In this document: in pieces, positions 20,601 to 27,968 of the stretch
Position numbering within the stretch: position 1 is the stretch's first letter
Layout of the letters: the number at the start of each line of letters is the position of its first letter
NCBI GenBank assembly: GCA_020634895.1
Contig: JACKAV010000001.1
Location: 484,037-548,036, forward strand
DNA: 64,000 bases
Reading direction: 5' to 3'
Origin: Anaerolineales bacterium
Lineage (GTDB): Bacteria > Chloroflexota > Anaerolineae > Anaerolineales > Villigracilaceae
Notes under the pieces: generated by a model
Databases searched by the model: none
What the model was told of the DNA's origin: nothing
The model's input: the letters and a program-made list of their open reading frames with translations, nothing else
Made by a program: the position numbers and the translations under genes

Positions 20601-23600
20601 CGGGGAGTGTCGTACCGCCGGTTCTTGCCATGATCTCAAGCGTATTTCCAATGATCGGCTGACGGTTTTTTAGAAACTGGTCAAAGGTTCCGCCTGGCGC
20701 TGGTGGTTGTTGGATAGGTACAGTCAGTCTTTTGCCGTGTTCATATTCATATAGGAAGTGAACGGCGTTTGCTTTCTCGTCATACCAACGAATTGCCATG
20801 TCCTTTGTGTTGAATACTTCGCGCAGTTTGTCTCCAACCAGGTCCACAATGGACTGGAAATCCAACTCGGCGGCGAGTCCCTGCTGAATGGAATTGATGA
20901 TCTGCAATTCAGCAACGCGTTCCTGCTCGGCTTTGAAGAGGCGCTGGGTCTCGTCGAAGAGACGGGCGTTCTCGAGCGCAGCACCCAAAGACCCGGCGAT
21001 GGTGGTCAGCAGGCGGATTTCAGATTCACCGAAGGCGTTCTCGCGCTCGTGGTTTTCGAGTTGCAGCATTCCAAGCAAACGGTCGCTGCTGACAATAGGA
21101 ATCTTAACGCCAGACTTACTTTGGTCCGTGCCTGGTACAGGCACGGAAATTGAATTTCCTTCCTCGGCAGTATTCCAAACAACGGATTTACGTGTTTGTC
21201 GCATGGTGTCAAATTGCCCCCCGGGGTTTGATGGGGTTGGAGGAATAGTGAGACGTTTACCATGCTCATAAGCGTAAAGGACATGAACTAGATTGGTTTT
21301 TTCATCGTACCAACGGATTCCAAGATCACCCGTATTGAGCACTTCCCTTAACTTGTCACCGACCAGATCCACAATGGCTTGGAAGTCCAATTCGGCGGCG
21401 AGTCCCTGCTGAATGGAATTGATGATCTGCAATTCAGCCACGCGTTCCTGCTCGGCTTTGAAGAGGCGCTGGGTCTCGTCGAAGAGACGGGCGTTCTCGA
21501 GGGCAGTTCCCAGCGAGGCGGCAATGGTGGTTAGCAGGCGCAGTTCGGATTCGCCGTAGGCATTCTCGCGCTCAAAGTTTTCGATGGAGATTGAACCAAG
21601 TACCCGGTCACTACTGATAATGGGAATAGTCGCTAATGATTTGCTTTGGTCAGTTCCCGGGACATTGCCACCTATGTATTCGGCTGGTGTGTTCCAAACA
21701 ATAGGTTTTCGGTTTTTGAGTATTGTTTCAAGTTGCCCGCCAGGAGTTGGCGGTATTGGTGAAATTGTCAGGCGTTCCCCATGTTCATACACATAGAGAT
21801 AATGTACAAGATTGGCTTTCTCGTCATACCAACTGATGCCAAGGTCGCCTGTACCCATTACTTCACTCAACTTATCGCCGACCAGATCCACAATAGCCTG
21901 GAAGTCCAACTCGGCGGCGAGTCCCTGCTGAATGGAATTGATGATCTGCAATTCCGCCACGCGTTCCTGCTCGGCTTCGAAGAGACGCGCGTTCTCGATG
22001 GCGACGCCCATGTTGGAGGAGAGCGTTTGCAGGAGCGAAAGATTGTTTGCAGAAAAATAATTCTGTTTGTAGTTCCCAACCATCACCGCGCCAATGGCTT
22101 TGTCGCTCACGATGATCGGCACAAGCATCTGAGACTGAGATATCACCCCTGAACTTTTTTCGAGCATTTCTGGCGGAAAATATACACCGTTGGCGATTTG
22201 TTCTTGAAGCGTTCCCATCAAGAGCGGTTTACGGGTTTTGATAACCTTTGTAGTCAAGCCCTTGCCCAGCGGAAATGGTTCAATGTAATCAATGTACCCG
22301 CCTTCGCCTTTATCAAACATATACTGGACATGAATGAGATTCGTCTGCTCGTCCAATAATGCGATCGAGACACCTTCTGCCTCGAACATATCCCGTACCT
22401 TATCGCCGACGATTTTTGTCACCGTCTTGACGTCCAGTGTCTTCGCCATCGCTTCACCCACAGAGTTGAGGATTGCGAGTTCGTCTACGCGTTGTTTCAA
22501 CTGTTCGGTTCGTTCTTCGACTTTGCGCTCGAGACCTTCCAATAAACCAGCATTATCCAACGCGACAGCACCTTGATTCGCCAACATGCCGAGCATGTCG
22601 CGGTCGGAGTTGTCGAAGGAGCCGTAGAGCGAGTCCATGTCCACGTAGAGGTAGCCGAGGATTTGGTTTTGGGCGATGAGGGGAGCGACGATTATCGATT
22701 TTCGATTTTCGATTTTGGATTGACGATTGGTTTTCTTTGCGCTCTTTGCGGGCTTCGCGGTAGTTTCGCTCTTCGAAGGCAGGATCAGTTGAACGGTCCG
22801 CGTGAGGCGGGCTTGGGCGAGGTGTTTCTTGATCGAAGCGAGAACTTTTCCAGCGTCTTCTCCGCGTGGGAGGAGGGAATCCGCCACGTAGACCTCGGAG
22901 GTCTGACCTTCAAGGATCAACATCACGCGTTCGCCGCCGATCAGTTCGGTGGCTTCTTCGACGAGGAAGGTTTGGATATCTTCGACGGTGTGCAGGGCAT
23001 TGAGGCGCAGACCCGTATCCGCAAGGCGCTGGAACGGTTCGCGCAGGTTGGACTCGATGGCGAGATGCGCGAAGAGCCGCTCCTTGGGTAGTTTGCGCTT
23101 CGCCCCGTCCTTGACCCAATATTGCAGGAGTTTGCGATTGTCTTCAACCTTGTTGAGCGCGTTGCGGCGTAAGCCTGCATCGCGGATACCGCTGATCTGT
23201 TCGAGCAAAAAATCGTAGGCGCGCTCGAGGGCTTCGCGTGCTTCTTTGGTTTTCTTGTTGGCGTTCAACGCCTGCACATGCCACCACCAGATCGCTTGTG
23301 AAGAAAAGTCATCGGGTTTGGCGAAGTTTTGGGCGCGGTGCAGGGCTGTGGCTTTGGCAGTGGCTTTGAGCGCGGAATTGGGGTCGCCCGCGGCGAGGTG
23401 GATTTTCGCCAGTTCGGTGAGGTTGATATGTTCCCTGCCAGTTTGGGCGGCTTTGTCAATCTTCAATGTAGACTTGTAGTAATGGGTAGCGCTCTTCAGG
23501 TCACCTGCGGCGAAAGCCAGTTCTGCCCGCTTGCTGGCAAGACCACTGTCCATAGTTGGGTCGCCAAGGTCAGGGACGAGTTTCTCCAACTCTTGCAGGT

Positions 23601-24567
23601 GCAGGCGGGCTGAGGCTAAGTCGCCGAGAATAAGTTCCGGGGTGATAAGGTTTGCCAGCGCATAAGTAAAGTTGATCCGTGCACCTATGGCGCGATTCAA
23701 TTCAGCGACTTCGTTTTGCAGGCGGCGGCTATGGGGGTAGAGACCGAGTTCAACATAAGCATTCGCCAGATTGCCAAGAACGACCGCCTGCCGATCCTTG
23801 TAGCCTGCGGTCTCGAAGGCGCCCAACGCCTGCTGGCTGTGCTGGATGCGTTCGGCGAGGTCGGTATCGGTGGTGCTAAGCACAGTGAAGGCATTGCCCA
23901 TGCCATATCCGTCACCCGTCTTCTGGCACAATTCCAATGCGGTCTGCGCGGCGCGGCGCGAGTCTTCGGCGCGGTTCAATAAAAAGTAGGCGGCGGCGAG
24001 TGACCAATGCGCACGCCCTGCGCCCGAGTCGTCGCCCAGTTCTTGGTAGAGGGCAATGGCTTTTTGCGCAGTTTCAATGGTGGCTTCGAGTTGTCTTGCA
24101 CGAAATTGCGCTTCGGCGAGGCGGAAGAGGGAGAGGGCGTGTTGGTCGGTAGGGGCGCGGTTTCCGCGCCCTTTTTGTTCGCGCGAACCAGGGCGGGGGG
24201 ACCCCGCCCCTACGGCGGATTTTGCGGATTTGAGTGCGGCTTTCAGGTCACCCGACCGCATTTGGACGAGGGCGAGGCGGTTCAAGGCTTGAACCTTCAA
24301 ACCTGCAACCTTCGACGTGCGACTGATCTTTCCCATCGACTTGGCGTCTTTCATGGCAAGGTCCAATTTGCCGAGGGCGATGTAGGATTCAGAGCGCAGA
24401 TCGAGCAGATCCATTTGATCGGCGGGTTTAATTTTCGGCGTGGATAATGCCTGTGTCGCTGAATCAATCGCCGCCGCGTGCTGACCCGTCCACGCTAATT
24501 CGCGGATGCGGGCGATCATCTGTTGGGAGTCCGCTTGTTTTGCAGAAGTACGTTTTGTCTTTGCCAT
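14656..24567 (-). CDS. Giant hybrid histidine kinase: TPR front, 13 GAF units, HisKA, HATPase, two receivers
   Basis: 3303 aa, very long for a histidine kinase and without membrane segments. Residues 1-505 are TPR-like helical repeats. Thirteen GAF units follow, beginning near residues 524, 702, 876, 1047, 1222, 1400, 1576, 1754, 1931, 2107, 2287, 2447 and 2626. Units three to six are close copies. HisKA carries His2818 in NMSHELRTPLNAIIG, the ATPase domain has LNLLSNAAKFTAAG and DTGIGIT, and two receivers hold Asp3111 (ILLDILMPDQDG) and Asp3233 (ILLDLMMPKLDG). Two stretches (residues 119-140 and about 612-627) are in-frame copies of interspersed repeats. It lies 20 bases past a shorter TPR-GAF paralogue. 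The TPR front suggests control by partner proteins, and the GAF array many possible ligands. Confidence 0.93.
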   Translation of the reverse strand: MAKTKRTSAKQADSQQMIARIRELAWTGQHAAAIDSATQALSTPKIKPADQMDLLDLRSESYIALGKLDLAMKDAKSMGKISRTSKVAGLKVQALNRLALVQMRSGDLKAALKSAKSAVGAGSPRPGSREQKGRGNRAPTDQHALSLFRLAEAQFRARQLEATIETAQKAIALYQELGDDSGAGRAHWSLAAAYFLLNRAEDSRRAAQTALELCQKTGDGYGMGNAFTVLSTTDTDLAERIQHSQQALGAFETAGYKDRQAVVLGNLANAYVELGLYPHSRRLQNEVAELNRAIGARINFTYALANLITPELILGDLASARLHLQELEKLVPDLGDPTMDSGLASKRAELAFAAGDLKSATHYYKSTLKIDKAAQTGREHINLTELAKIHLAAGDPNSALKATAKATALHRAQNFAKPDDFSSQAIWWWHVQALNANKKTKEAREALERAYDFLLEQISGIRDAGLRRNALNKVEDNRKLLQYWVKDGAKRKLPKERLFAHLAIESNLREPFQRLADTGLRLNALHTVEDIQTFLVEEATELIGGERVMLILEGQTSEVYVADSLLPRGEDAGKVLASIKKHLAQARLTRTVQLILPSKSETTAKPAKSAKKTNRQSKIENRKSIIVAPLIAQNQILGYLYVDMDSLYGSFDNSDRDMLGMLANQGAVALDNAGLLEGLERKVEERTEQLKQRVDELAILNSVGEAMAKTLDVKTVTKIVGDKVRDMFEAEGVSIALLDEQTNLIHVQYMFDKGEGGYIDYIEPFPLGKGLTTKVIKTRKPLLMGTLQEQIANGVYFPPEMLEKSSGVISQSQMLVPIIVSDKAIGAVMVGNYKQNYFSANNLSLLQTLSSNMGVAIENARLFEAEQERVAELQIINSIQQGLAAELDFQAIVDLVGDKLSEVMGTGDLGISWYDEKANLVHYLYVYEHGERLTISPIPPTPGGQLETILKNRKPIVWNTPAEYIGGNVPGTDQSKSLATIPIISSDRVLGSISIENFERENAYGESELRLLTTIAASLGTALENARLFDETQRLFKAEQERVAELQIINSIQQGLAAELDFQAIVDLVGDKLREVLNTGDLGIRWYDEKTNLVHVLYAYEHGKRLTIPPTPSNPGGQFDTMRQTRKSVVWNTAEEGNSISVPVPGTDQSKSGVKIPIVSSDRLLGMLQLENHERENAFGESEIRLLTTIAGSLGAALENARLFDETQRLFKAEQERVAELQIINSIQQGLAAELDFQSIVDLVGDKLREVFNTKDMAIRWYDEKANAVHFLYEYEHGKRLTVPIQQPPAPGGTFDQFLKNRQPIIGNTLEIMARTGGTTLPGTDTSKSMVSVPIISSDRLIGSLQMEDFERENAYGESELRLLTTIAASLGTALENARLFDETQRLFKAEQERVAELQIINSIQQGLAAELDFQAIVDLVGDKLREVLHSGDIGIRWYDRKANLIIPMYEYEHGEKIHVDPGTPKEGGLFDALRKKRQPIVFNTSQEQFDFGIITAPGTDTSKSGAHIPIITSDQVVGQILIEDHEYENAFGESELRLLTTIAASLGTALENARLFDETQRLLKETEERNAELAIINSVQAALAAELNIQGIYDAVGDKIREIFNNRDMSIRIYDPKTNILHFPYAYENGKRITIESIPLPDHGFSSYVLRTRETLMLNENMAQESEKYGSYTLPGTQLEKSAVFVPLIVGAQARGLIDMVDNDHEHAFSDSDMRLLQTLANAMSVSLENARLFDETQRLLKETEQRAQELAIINSVQEGLASKLDMQAIFDLVGEKIQSMFSTHSTIISSFDHEKQLAKLEYAVDEGQRMYDDELLPFSPLVKHLIESRQTVVINKDSDEESKRYGLKTIEGSRPPKSLIYVPFGTGSQVNGYFSLQNMVQEYAFAESDVRLLQTLAGSMGIALENARLFDEIQRLLDETEERNAELAVINSIGQAMTQEIDLKSLVDQVGDKLRQAIQTENMGIGLYNKKTNMLTPVYVYKNNERVYPEPISFSSLSLRLARQGKSLVINDVTEEAWEKYGANLTFGTDIPKSAVMIPILTGGELIGGITVQNFKNKSPYPASMIRMLETIASGMGTAMQNARLFEETQRLLTETEQRNSELSVINAIQQTLVSNLDTKSVFQAVGRKLIEVFNVQSAAIYTIDFNTKSLKYEFAFEQGKEWDIEPRPATSLHMHILEQVVGTRKSFVVNTGFNEFAKQFPDFHSSRSVLPKSLCAIPILIRKNSITGISLQNLETENFFTESALRLLETISNATGIALENARLFDETQRLLNETEERAAELSAISTVTQALVAETDLDNMIQLIGSQMRDTFNADIAYLALYDPHAGVIDFPYQYGDTFPTLKFGEGLTTRIIQNGEPLLFNRNLDEESSALGINRIGRRARCYLGVPIKAGRETIGVLSVQSTQKEGVFDENSLRLLSTIAANAGSAIKTARLHVETQRRAREMAILTDVGRDISASLDAATVLESIATHAKDLLDGDLSALFLPERDERIFRAITAVGNEAEELRNETITLGEGLLGNIALKQSGEIVNDTNLDPRALDISGTEETPDEHLLAVPLLANNELKGIMAVWRHGKGHEFSETELEFLNNLSRQAVIAIQNTQLFEQSQSLLKQTVQRAAELQIINSVQEGLASKLNVKAIYELVGEKIRETFNAQVIAIGLIDRAENVVHYPYSNLFGKRDQAMEHPISAAADRYLEETRQPILINKNVEEEIRKYDISLLDDSSKCKSFLLVPLQVGNTINGLIVLQNHEQENAYSEQDVRLLQTLASSMSVTVENARLFDETQRLFNDAQEARDAAEQANQAKSTFLANMSHELRTPLNAIIGFTRIVRRKGEDALPEKQLENLDKVLSSSEHLLSLINTVLDIAKIEAGRMDVQATNFDINSLIDLCANTTTPLIKPTVRLVKQVDENLGTIYSDQDKIKQITLNLLSNAAKFTAAGKVTLKASRVGDNLVVDVSDTGIGITEEALSKIFEEFQQADSSTTRQYGGTGLGLTISRNLARLLGGDLTVRSEYRKGSTFTLTVPIQYETGSASSSDAAAGSIQKADTTPKTQPGKKLVLVIDDDPDAVYLLQESLSQNEFRVVGVRSGREGLAKARELQPHAILLDILMPDQDGWQVLHDLKSDPKTTNIPIILLTIVDKKALGLRLGAAAYLLKPLNPAEVLTALRQVIKQKGRDRIHVLAVDDDPQVTDLLHQQLPEAEFRVESALDGESALAALEANRPDVILLDLMMPKLDGFGVIHKLGESPATRELPVIVLSAKELSAEEANWLQEHVALVIRKQGFDGERLIEEIKQILRS
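20367..22000 (-). repeat. Tandem duplication of GAF-coding units (period 519-531 bp)
   Basis: The string CTGCAATTC and its long surroundings recur at 20371, 20902, 21427 and 21946, spacings of 531, 525 and 519 bases, all multiples of three. The segments coding the linker helix and GAF start (ELQIINSIQQGLAAELDFQ) and the GAF end are almost identical in DNA, while the middle of each unit has diverged. This is an in-gene tandem duplication within the 3303-aa kinase. Confidence 0.9.
22689..22733. repeat. Short tandem-motif repeat inside the kinase gene
   Basis: Imperfect tandem copies of CGATTTT-type units run through the coding sequence and are read in frame as NRQSKIENRKSII. This AT-rich, Lys/Arg/Ile-coding stretch is unlike the surrounding GAF sequence and resembles the intergenic simple repeats of such genomes. 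Confidence 0.6.
24149..24213. repeat. 65-bp palindromic repeat inserted in frame in kinase gene
   Basis: The element begins GTAGGGGCG and ends CGCCCCTAC, giving 9-bp terminal inverted repeats, with a second GC-rich palindrome inside. It is read in frame as residues 119-140 (starting VGAGSPRPGSRE), between two TPR-like helices. A shorter copy with the same ends lies in the intergenic stretch at 29931-29957. Confidence 0.8.
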
Positions 24568-24587
24568 AAAATATCCTGAACTTAATG

Positions 24588-27500
24588 TTAGGCAGATTTT
24601 GGTTGGTATTGAACTGGCAGTTTGAGCATGAAGGTGGAGCCTTTGCCGGGTTCGCTAACGGCGGTCAGTTCGCCGCCAAGCAGGCGGGCGAGGTTGCGGC
24701 TGATGGCAAGCCCCAGCCCGGTGCCGCCATATTGACGGGTGGTGCTTGAGTCGGCTTGTTGGAATTGATCGAAGATGCTATTGAGCGCCTCTTTGCTGAT
24801 GCCGATGCCGGTGTCTTTTACTGCGACCTGAAAATAGCCATCCTGTTGAGTGAGTATTAGATCGATATTGCCTTCGTGCGTGAATTTTGCGGCATTGCTG
24901 AGCAGGTTGAGTACGATCTGTTTGACCTTGTCCTGATCGGAGAAGATCGGTTTTATATCGGGGTCGAAGTTTTTATTTAAGACCACTCCCGGTCTGAGCA
25001 GTGGCGTACCCAAATTGATGCAGGTTTCAGCCAGTACACTGATATCGAATCTGGAGGGGATGACATCCATGCGACCGGCTTCGATCTTGGCGATATCGAG
25101 AACGGTGTTGATGAGTCCCAGCAGGTGTTCCGAACTGGTAAGTACCTTATCCAGGTTTTCGGTTTGTTTTTCGGGAATAGTCCCTTCGGTCTTTCTGCGG
25201 ACGATGTTGGTAAAACCAATGATGGCGTTAAGCGGGGTACGGAGTTCATGGCTCATGTTGGCGAGGAAGATGCTTTTTGCGGTGCTGGCGGCATCGGCTG
25301 CGGCGCGCGCCTCTTGAGCCTGCTGATAAAGATGTGCCTTTTCAAGCGCCACGCTCATGCTGCTGGCGAGCGTGATCAACAAACGCACATCCGTTTCGCT
25401 GAAGGCGTGTTCGCGGTCGACGTTATCGAGACCGATCACGCCTTTTACTTCACCATCCAATAGAATGGGCATGCGCAGCAGGGATAACGTCGGCTTTGTG
25501 CCCGGGAGGGTGTTCGGTTTAAGCCCAAGGTCTGCGAGCTGTTCCTTGAAATTTTCGTTGATCAATATCGGCTTTTTGGTGTTGATGATATGCCACATCA
25601 TCGGCGAAGGCGGCGCATCCGGGACATCCAACCGCTGCCCTCTTTCCAGCAGGTAGTGATAGTGGCGGAGGGATCCTTCCTTTTCGAAGGAAACGATCGA
25701 GATCGCCTGCGAGTCGAACACGCTGCGTAATTGCTCGCCGATCAGTTCATAAATGGAGTTGACATCGAGTTGGGATGCCAGCCCTGCCTGCACGCTGTTG
25801 ATGATGGCAAGCTCATCTACACGCGCGCGAAGTTCCGCGGTTCTCTCCTGGACCTTTTGCTCGAGTCCCTGCGCCCAGTTGACATTGTCCAATGTGACGG
25901 CTGCCTGATTTGCCAGCATGCCGAGCATGTCGCGGTCCACTTCGGTGAATGAGCCGTAGAGCTGGTCCATGTCCGCGTATAGATAGCCGAGGATCTGGTT
26001 CTGCGAAAATAGCGGAGCGATGATGCGGCTCAGGCTGCTGCTTTCCGCTTCATGGTCAATGACCAGTTTCACGGTCCCGGTGAGGCGGGCTTCGTCAAGA
26101 AAAGGCTTGATGGTTTCGAGCAGCTTGTGCGCATCCTCTCCCTGCGGCAAAAAGGAATTTGCCACTTCCCGGCTCCCATCCCGTTCAAGGATGAAAAGCA
26201 CGCGCTCGCCGCCGCTCAGTTCCATGGCTTCTTCAACAATGAAGGTTTGTATCTCTTCCACTTTGTGCAGGGCGTTGAGGCGCAGACCCGTATCGGTGAG
26301 ACGCTTGAACGGCTCGCGCGGATTCGTCTCGACGGCGAGATGCGCGAATACCTTTTCTTCAGGAAGTCCGCGAGATGTGCTGTCCTTTACCCAGAATTGC
26401 AGCAGTGCGCGGTTTGAAGCGACTTTATTAAGGTAATTGCGGCGCAAGCCCTCGTCTCGCAGGTTGGCAATATCCTGAAGCAGAAAGCCGTGCGCGCGTT
26501 CAAGCGCCTGCAGCGCATCTTCCGTTTTTTGATTTGCAAACAATGCCTGGGCATGCGCCCACCAGATCTCATGCGAAGAAAAACTATCGGGTAATTTATA
26601 ACCCTGCTCACGATGCAGGTCTGTGGCGCGGGTCGTAGCCTGAAGCGCCTCAGTTGGATTCTCATTTTGCAGGCAGGCTAATCCCAAATGGGTGAGGTGG
26701 ACATTCTCATTCCCAATCCCCGCTTTTTGGGCGATCTCCACTCCTTTTCGAAAGCGGCGAATGGCTTCAGGAAAATTTCCGTCTTTGAGCGCCATCAACC
26801 CGGAGTTGGTTTCGACGCTGGCGTCCATCCGCGGGTCGCCGAAGGTGGGTGCCAGTTCCGCAAATTCGGATAAAAGCGCGCGCGCGGATTCAAGTTCGCC
26901 GAGCTGCAACTCTACATCGAATAGATTTTCGAGCCAGTACGCCATGCCGACTTTCCCGCCCATTTCACGGTCCATTTGCAGGGCTTTGGCTGTGAAGCGG
27001 CGGGCGTGCATATACAACCCCAGGGATTCATAAGTGAACCCTAAATTTCCAATGGTCGCCGATTGACGTTCGTAATATCCCGCTGCTTCAAGAGTTTGAG
27101 TGGCTTGTTGATAATGGCGAATGCGCTCGGCGATATCCTGATCTGTGGAGCTTAATCCGCTATAGGCACAGGCGATGCCAAAAAGATCACCCGCCTGCTG
27201 GCAAAGTTCCAGCGCGGTTTGCGCCGCTTCACGCGATTCTTTTGCCCTGCCGGTTACATTATATGAAGGGACCATGACATAGCTGGCTCGCCCTGCACCG
27301 GAAAAATCGCCCTCCGCCAGAAACAATTTCTTAGACCGCTTTGCAGTTTCGATCGCATCTTCATAATTGCTGATGGTCTTTTGCGCTTCTGCCAGACGCA
27401 ATAAACTTTTGGCGGTCAGGTGCGGGTCGGGCGGGTCTAATGTTTCAGCGAGTTGTACGGCTTGGGTGGCGGCTTGCACGGCGTCCTGCACATCGCCTAT

Positions 27501-27869
27501 TAATAATTTTACATGCGAGTTATTGTTGAACGCCTGAACCTTTAATTCCGCTGCCGCATCTTGTGAAAGTTCGATCATCGCGGCGGCATCCCGTGCGGCA
27601 TCTTCGAACTTTCCGAGCGCTAAAAAAGATTCAGTGCGTTTGCCGAGCAAAGCGATCCTGTCCCGTATATCCAAATCAGTTTTTTCGAGTTCCTCAGTGG
27701 CGAGTTGAATGGCTTCGATGTGCTGTCCCCCCCACGCCAATGCATGGATCTGAGCGAGCGGTTCCATTAACCAAGAACCGCCAGCAACAGACCGCTTTGA
27801 CGTTCCCGCGGCTTTTTGCTGACGGTTCTTATTTAAACCATTCCTTACGGTTAATGACTTCCTTGTCAT
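24588..27869 (-). CDS. TPR-GAF sensor histidine kinase without receiver
   Basis: 1093 aa. Residues 1-490 are TPR-like repeats closely related to those of the 3303-aa kinase (compare ALNKVEDNRKLLQYWVKDG there with YLNKVASNRALLQFWVKDS here). Two GAF units follow near residues 533 and 690. HisKA holds His874 in NMSHELRTPLNAIIGFT and the ATPase domain has LNLLSNAAKFTHEG, DTGIGIS and TGLGLAISRNLARLLGG. The protein stops after the ATPase domain, so it must phosphorylate a separate receiver; the downstream receiver proteins are the obvious candidates. It is the first gene of the unit 27869-13096 and looks like the ancestor or a trimmed sister of the giant kinase. Confidence 0.92.
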   Translation of the reverse strand: MTRKSLTVRNGLNKNRQQKAAGTSKRSVAGGSWLMEPLAQIHALAWGGQHIEAIQLATEELEKTDLDIRDRIALLGKRTESFLALGKFEDAARDAAAMIELSQDAAAELKVQAFNNNSHVKLLIGDVQDAVQAATQAVQLAETLDPPDPHLTAKSLLRLAEAQKTISNYEDAIETAKRSKKLFLAEGDFSGAGRASYVMVPSYNVTGRAKESREAAQTALELCQQAGDLFGIACAYSGLSSTDQDIAERIRHYQQATQTLEAAGYYERQSATIGNLGFTYESLGLYMHARRFTAKALQMDREMGGKVGMAYWLENLFDVELQLGELESARALLSEFAELAPTFGDPRMDASVETNSGLMALKDGNFPEAIRRFRKGVEIAQKAGIGNENVHLTHLGLACLQNENPTEALQATTRATDLHREQGYKLPDSFSSHEIWWAHAQALFANQKTEDALQALERAHGFLLQDIANLRDEGLRRNYLNKVASNRALLQFWVKDSTSRGLPEEKVFAHLAVETNPREPFKRLTDTGLRLNALHKVEEIQTFIVEEAMELSGGERVLFILERDGSREVANSFLPQGEDAHKLLETIKPFLDEARLTGTVKLVIDHEAESSSLSRIIAPLFSQNQILGYLYADMDQLYGSFTEVDRDMLGMLANQAAVTLDNVNWAQGLEQKVQERTAELRARVDELAIINSVQAGLASQLDVNSIYELIGEQLRSVFDSQAISIVSFEKEGSLRHYHYLLERGQRLDVPDAPPSPMMWHIINTKKPILINENFKEQLADLGLKPNTLPGTKPTLSLLRMPILLDGEVKGVIGLDNVDREHAFSETDVRLLITLASSMSVALEKAHLYQQAQEARAAADAASTAKSIFLANMSHELRTPLNAIIGFTNIVRRKTEGTIPEKQTENLDKVLTSSEHLLGLINTVLDIAKIEAGRMDVIPSRFDISVLAETCINLGTPLLRPGVVLNKNFDPDIKPIFSDQDKVKQIVLNLLSNAAKFTHEGNIDLILTQQDGYFQVAVKDTGIGISKEALNSIFDQFQQADSSTTRQYGGTGLGLAISRNLARLLGGELTAVSEPGKGSTFMLKLPVQYQPKSA

Positions 27870-27968
27870 TCCGCTCTCCTTATTCCTCTGATGAATAGTG
27901 GAGTAAGTTTACAAGCTTATATATCTTTAGTCAACAACATTCCCCATAATGGGCTGTGAAATATGGAA

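Noticed and set aside
20367..22000. CRISPR-like regular repeats
   Set aside because: Repeats are about 500 bp apart, coding, in frame and read as GAF domains.
24588..27869. Truncated copy of the giant kinase (pseudogene)
   Set aside because: All kinase motifs are intact and the reading frame is complete; absence of receivers is common in such kinases.
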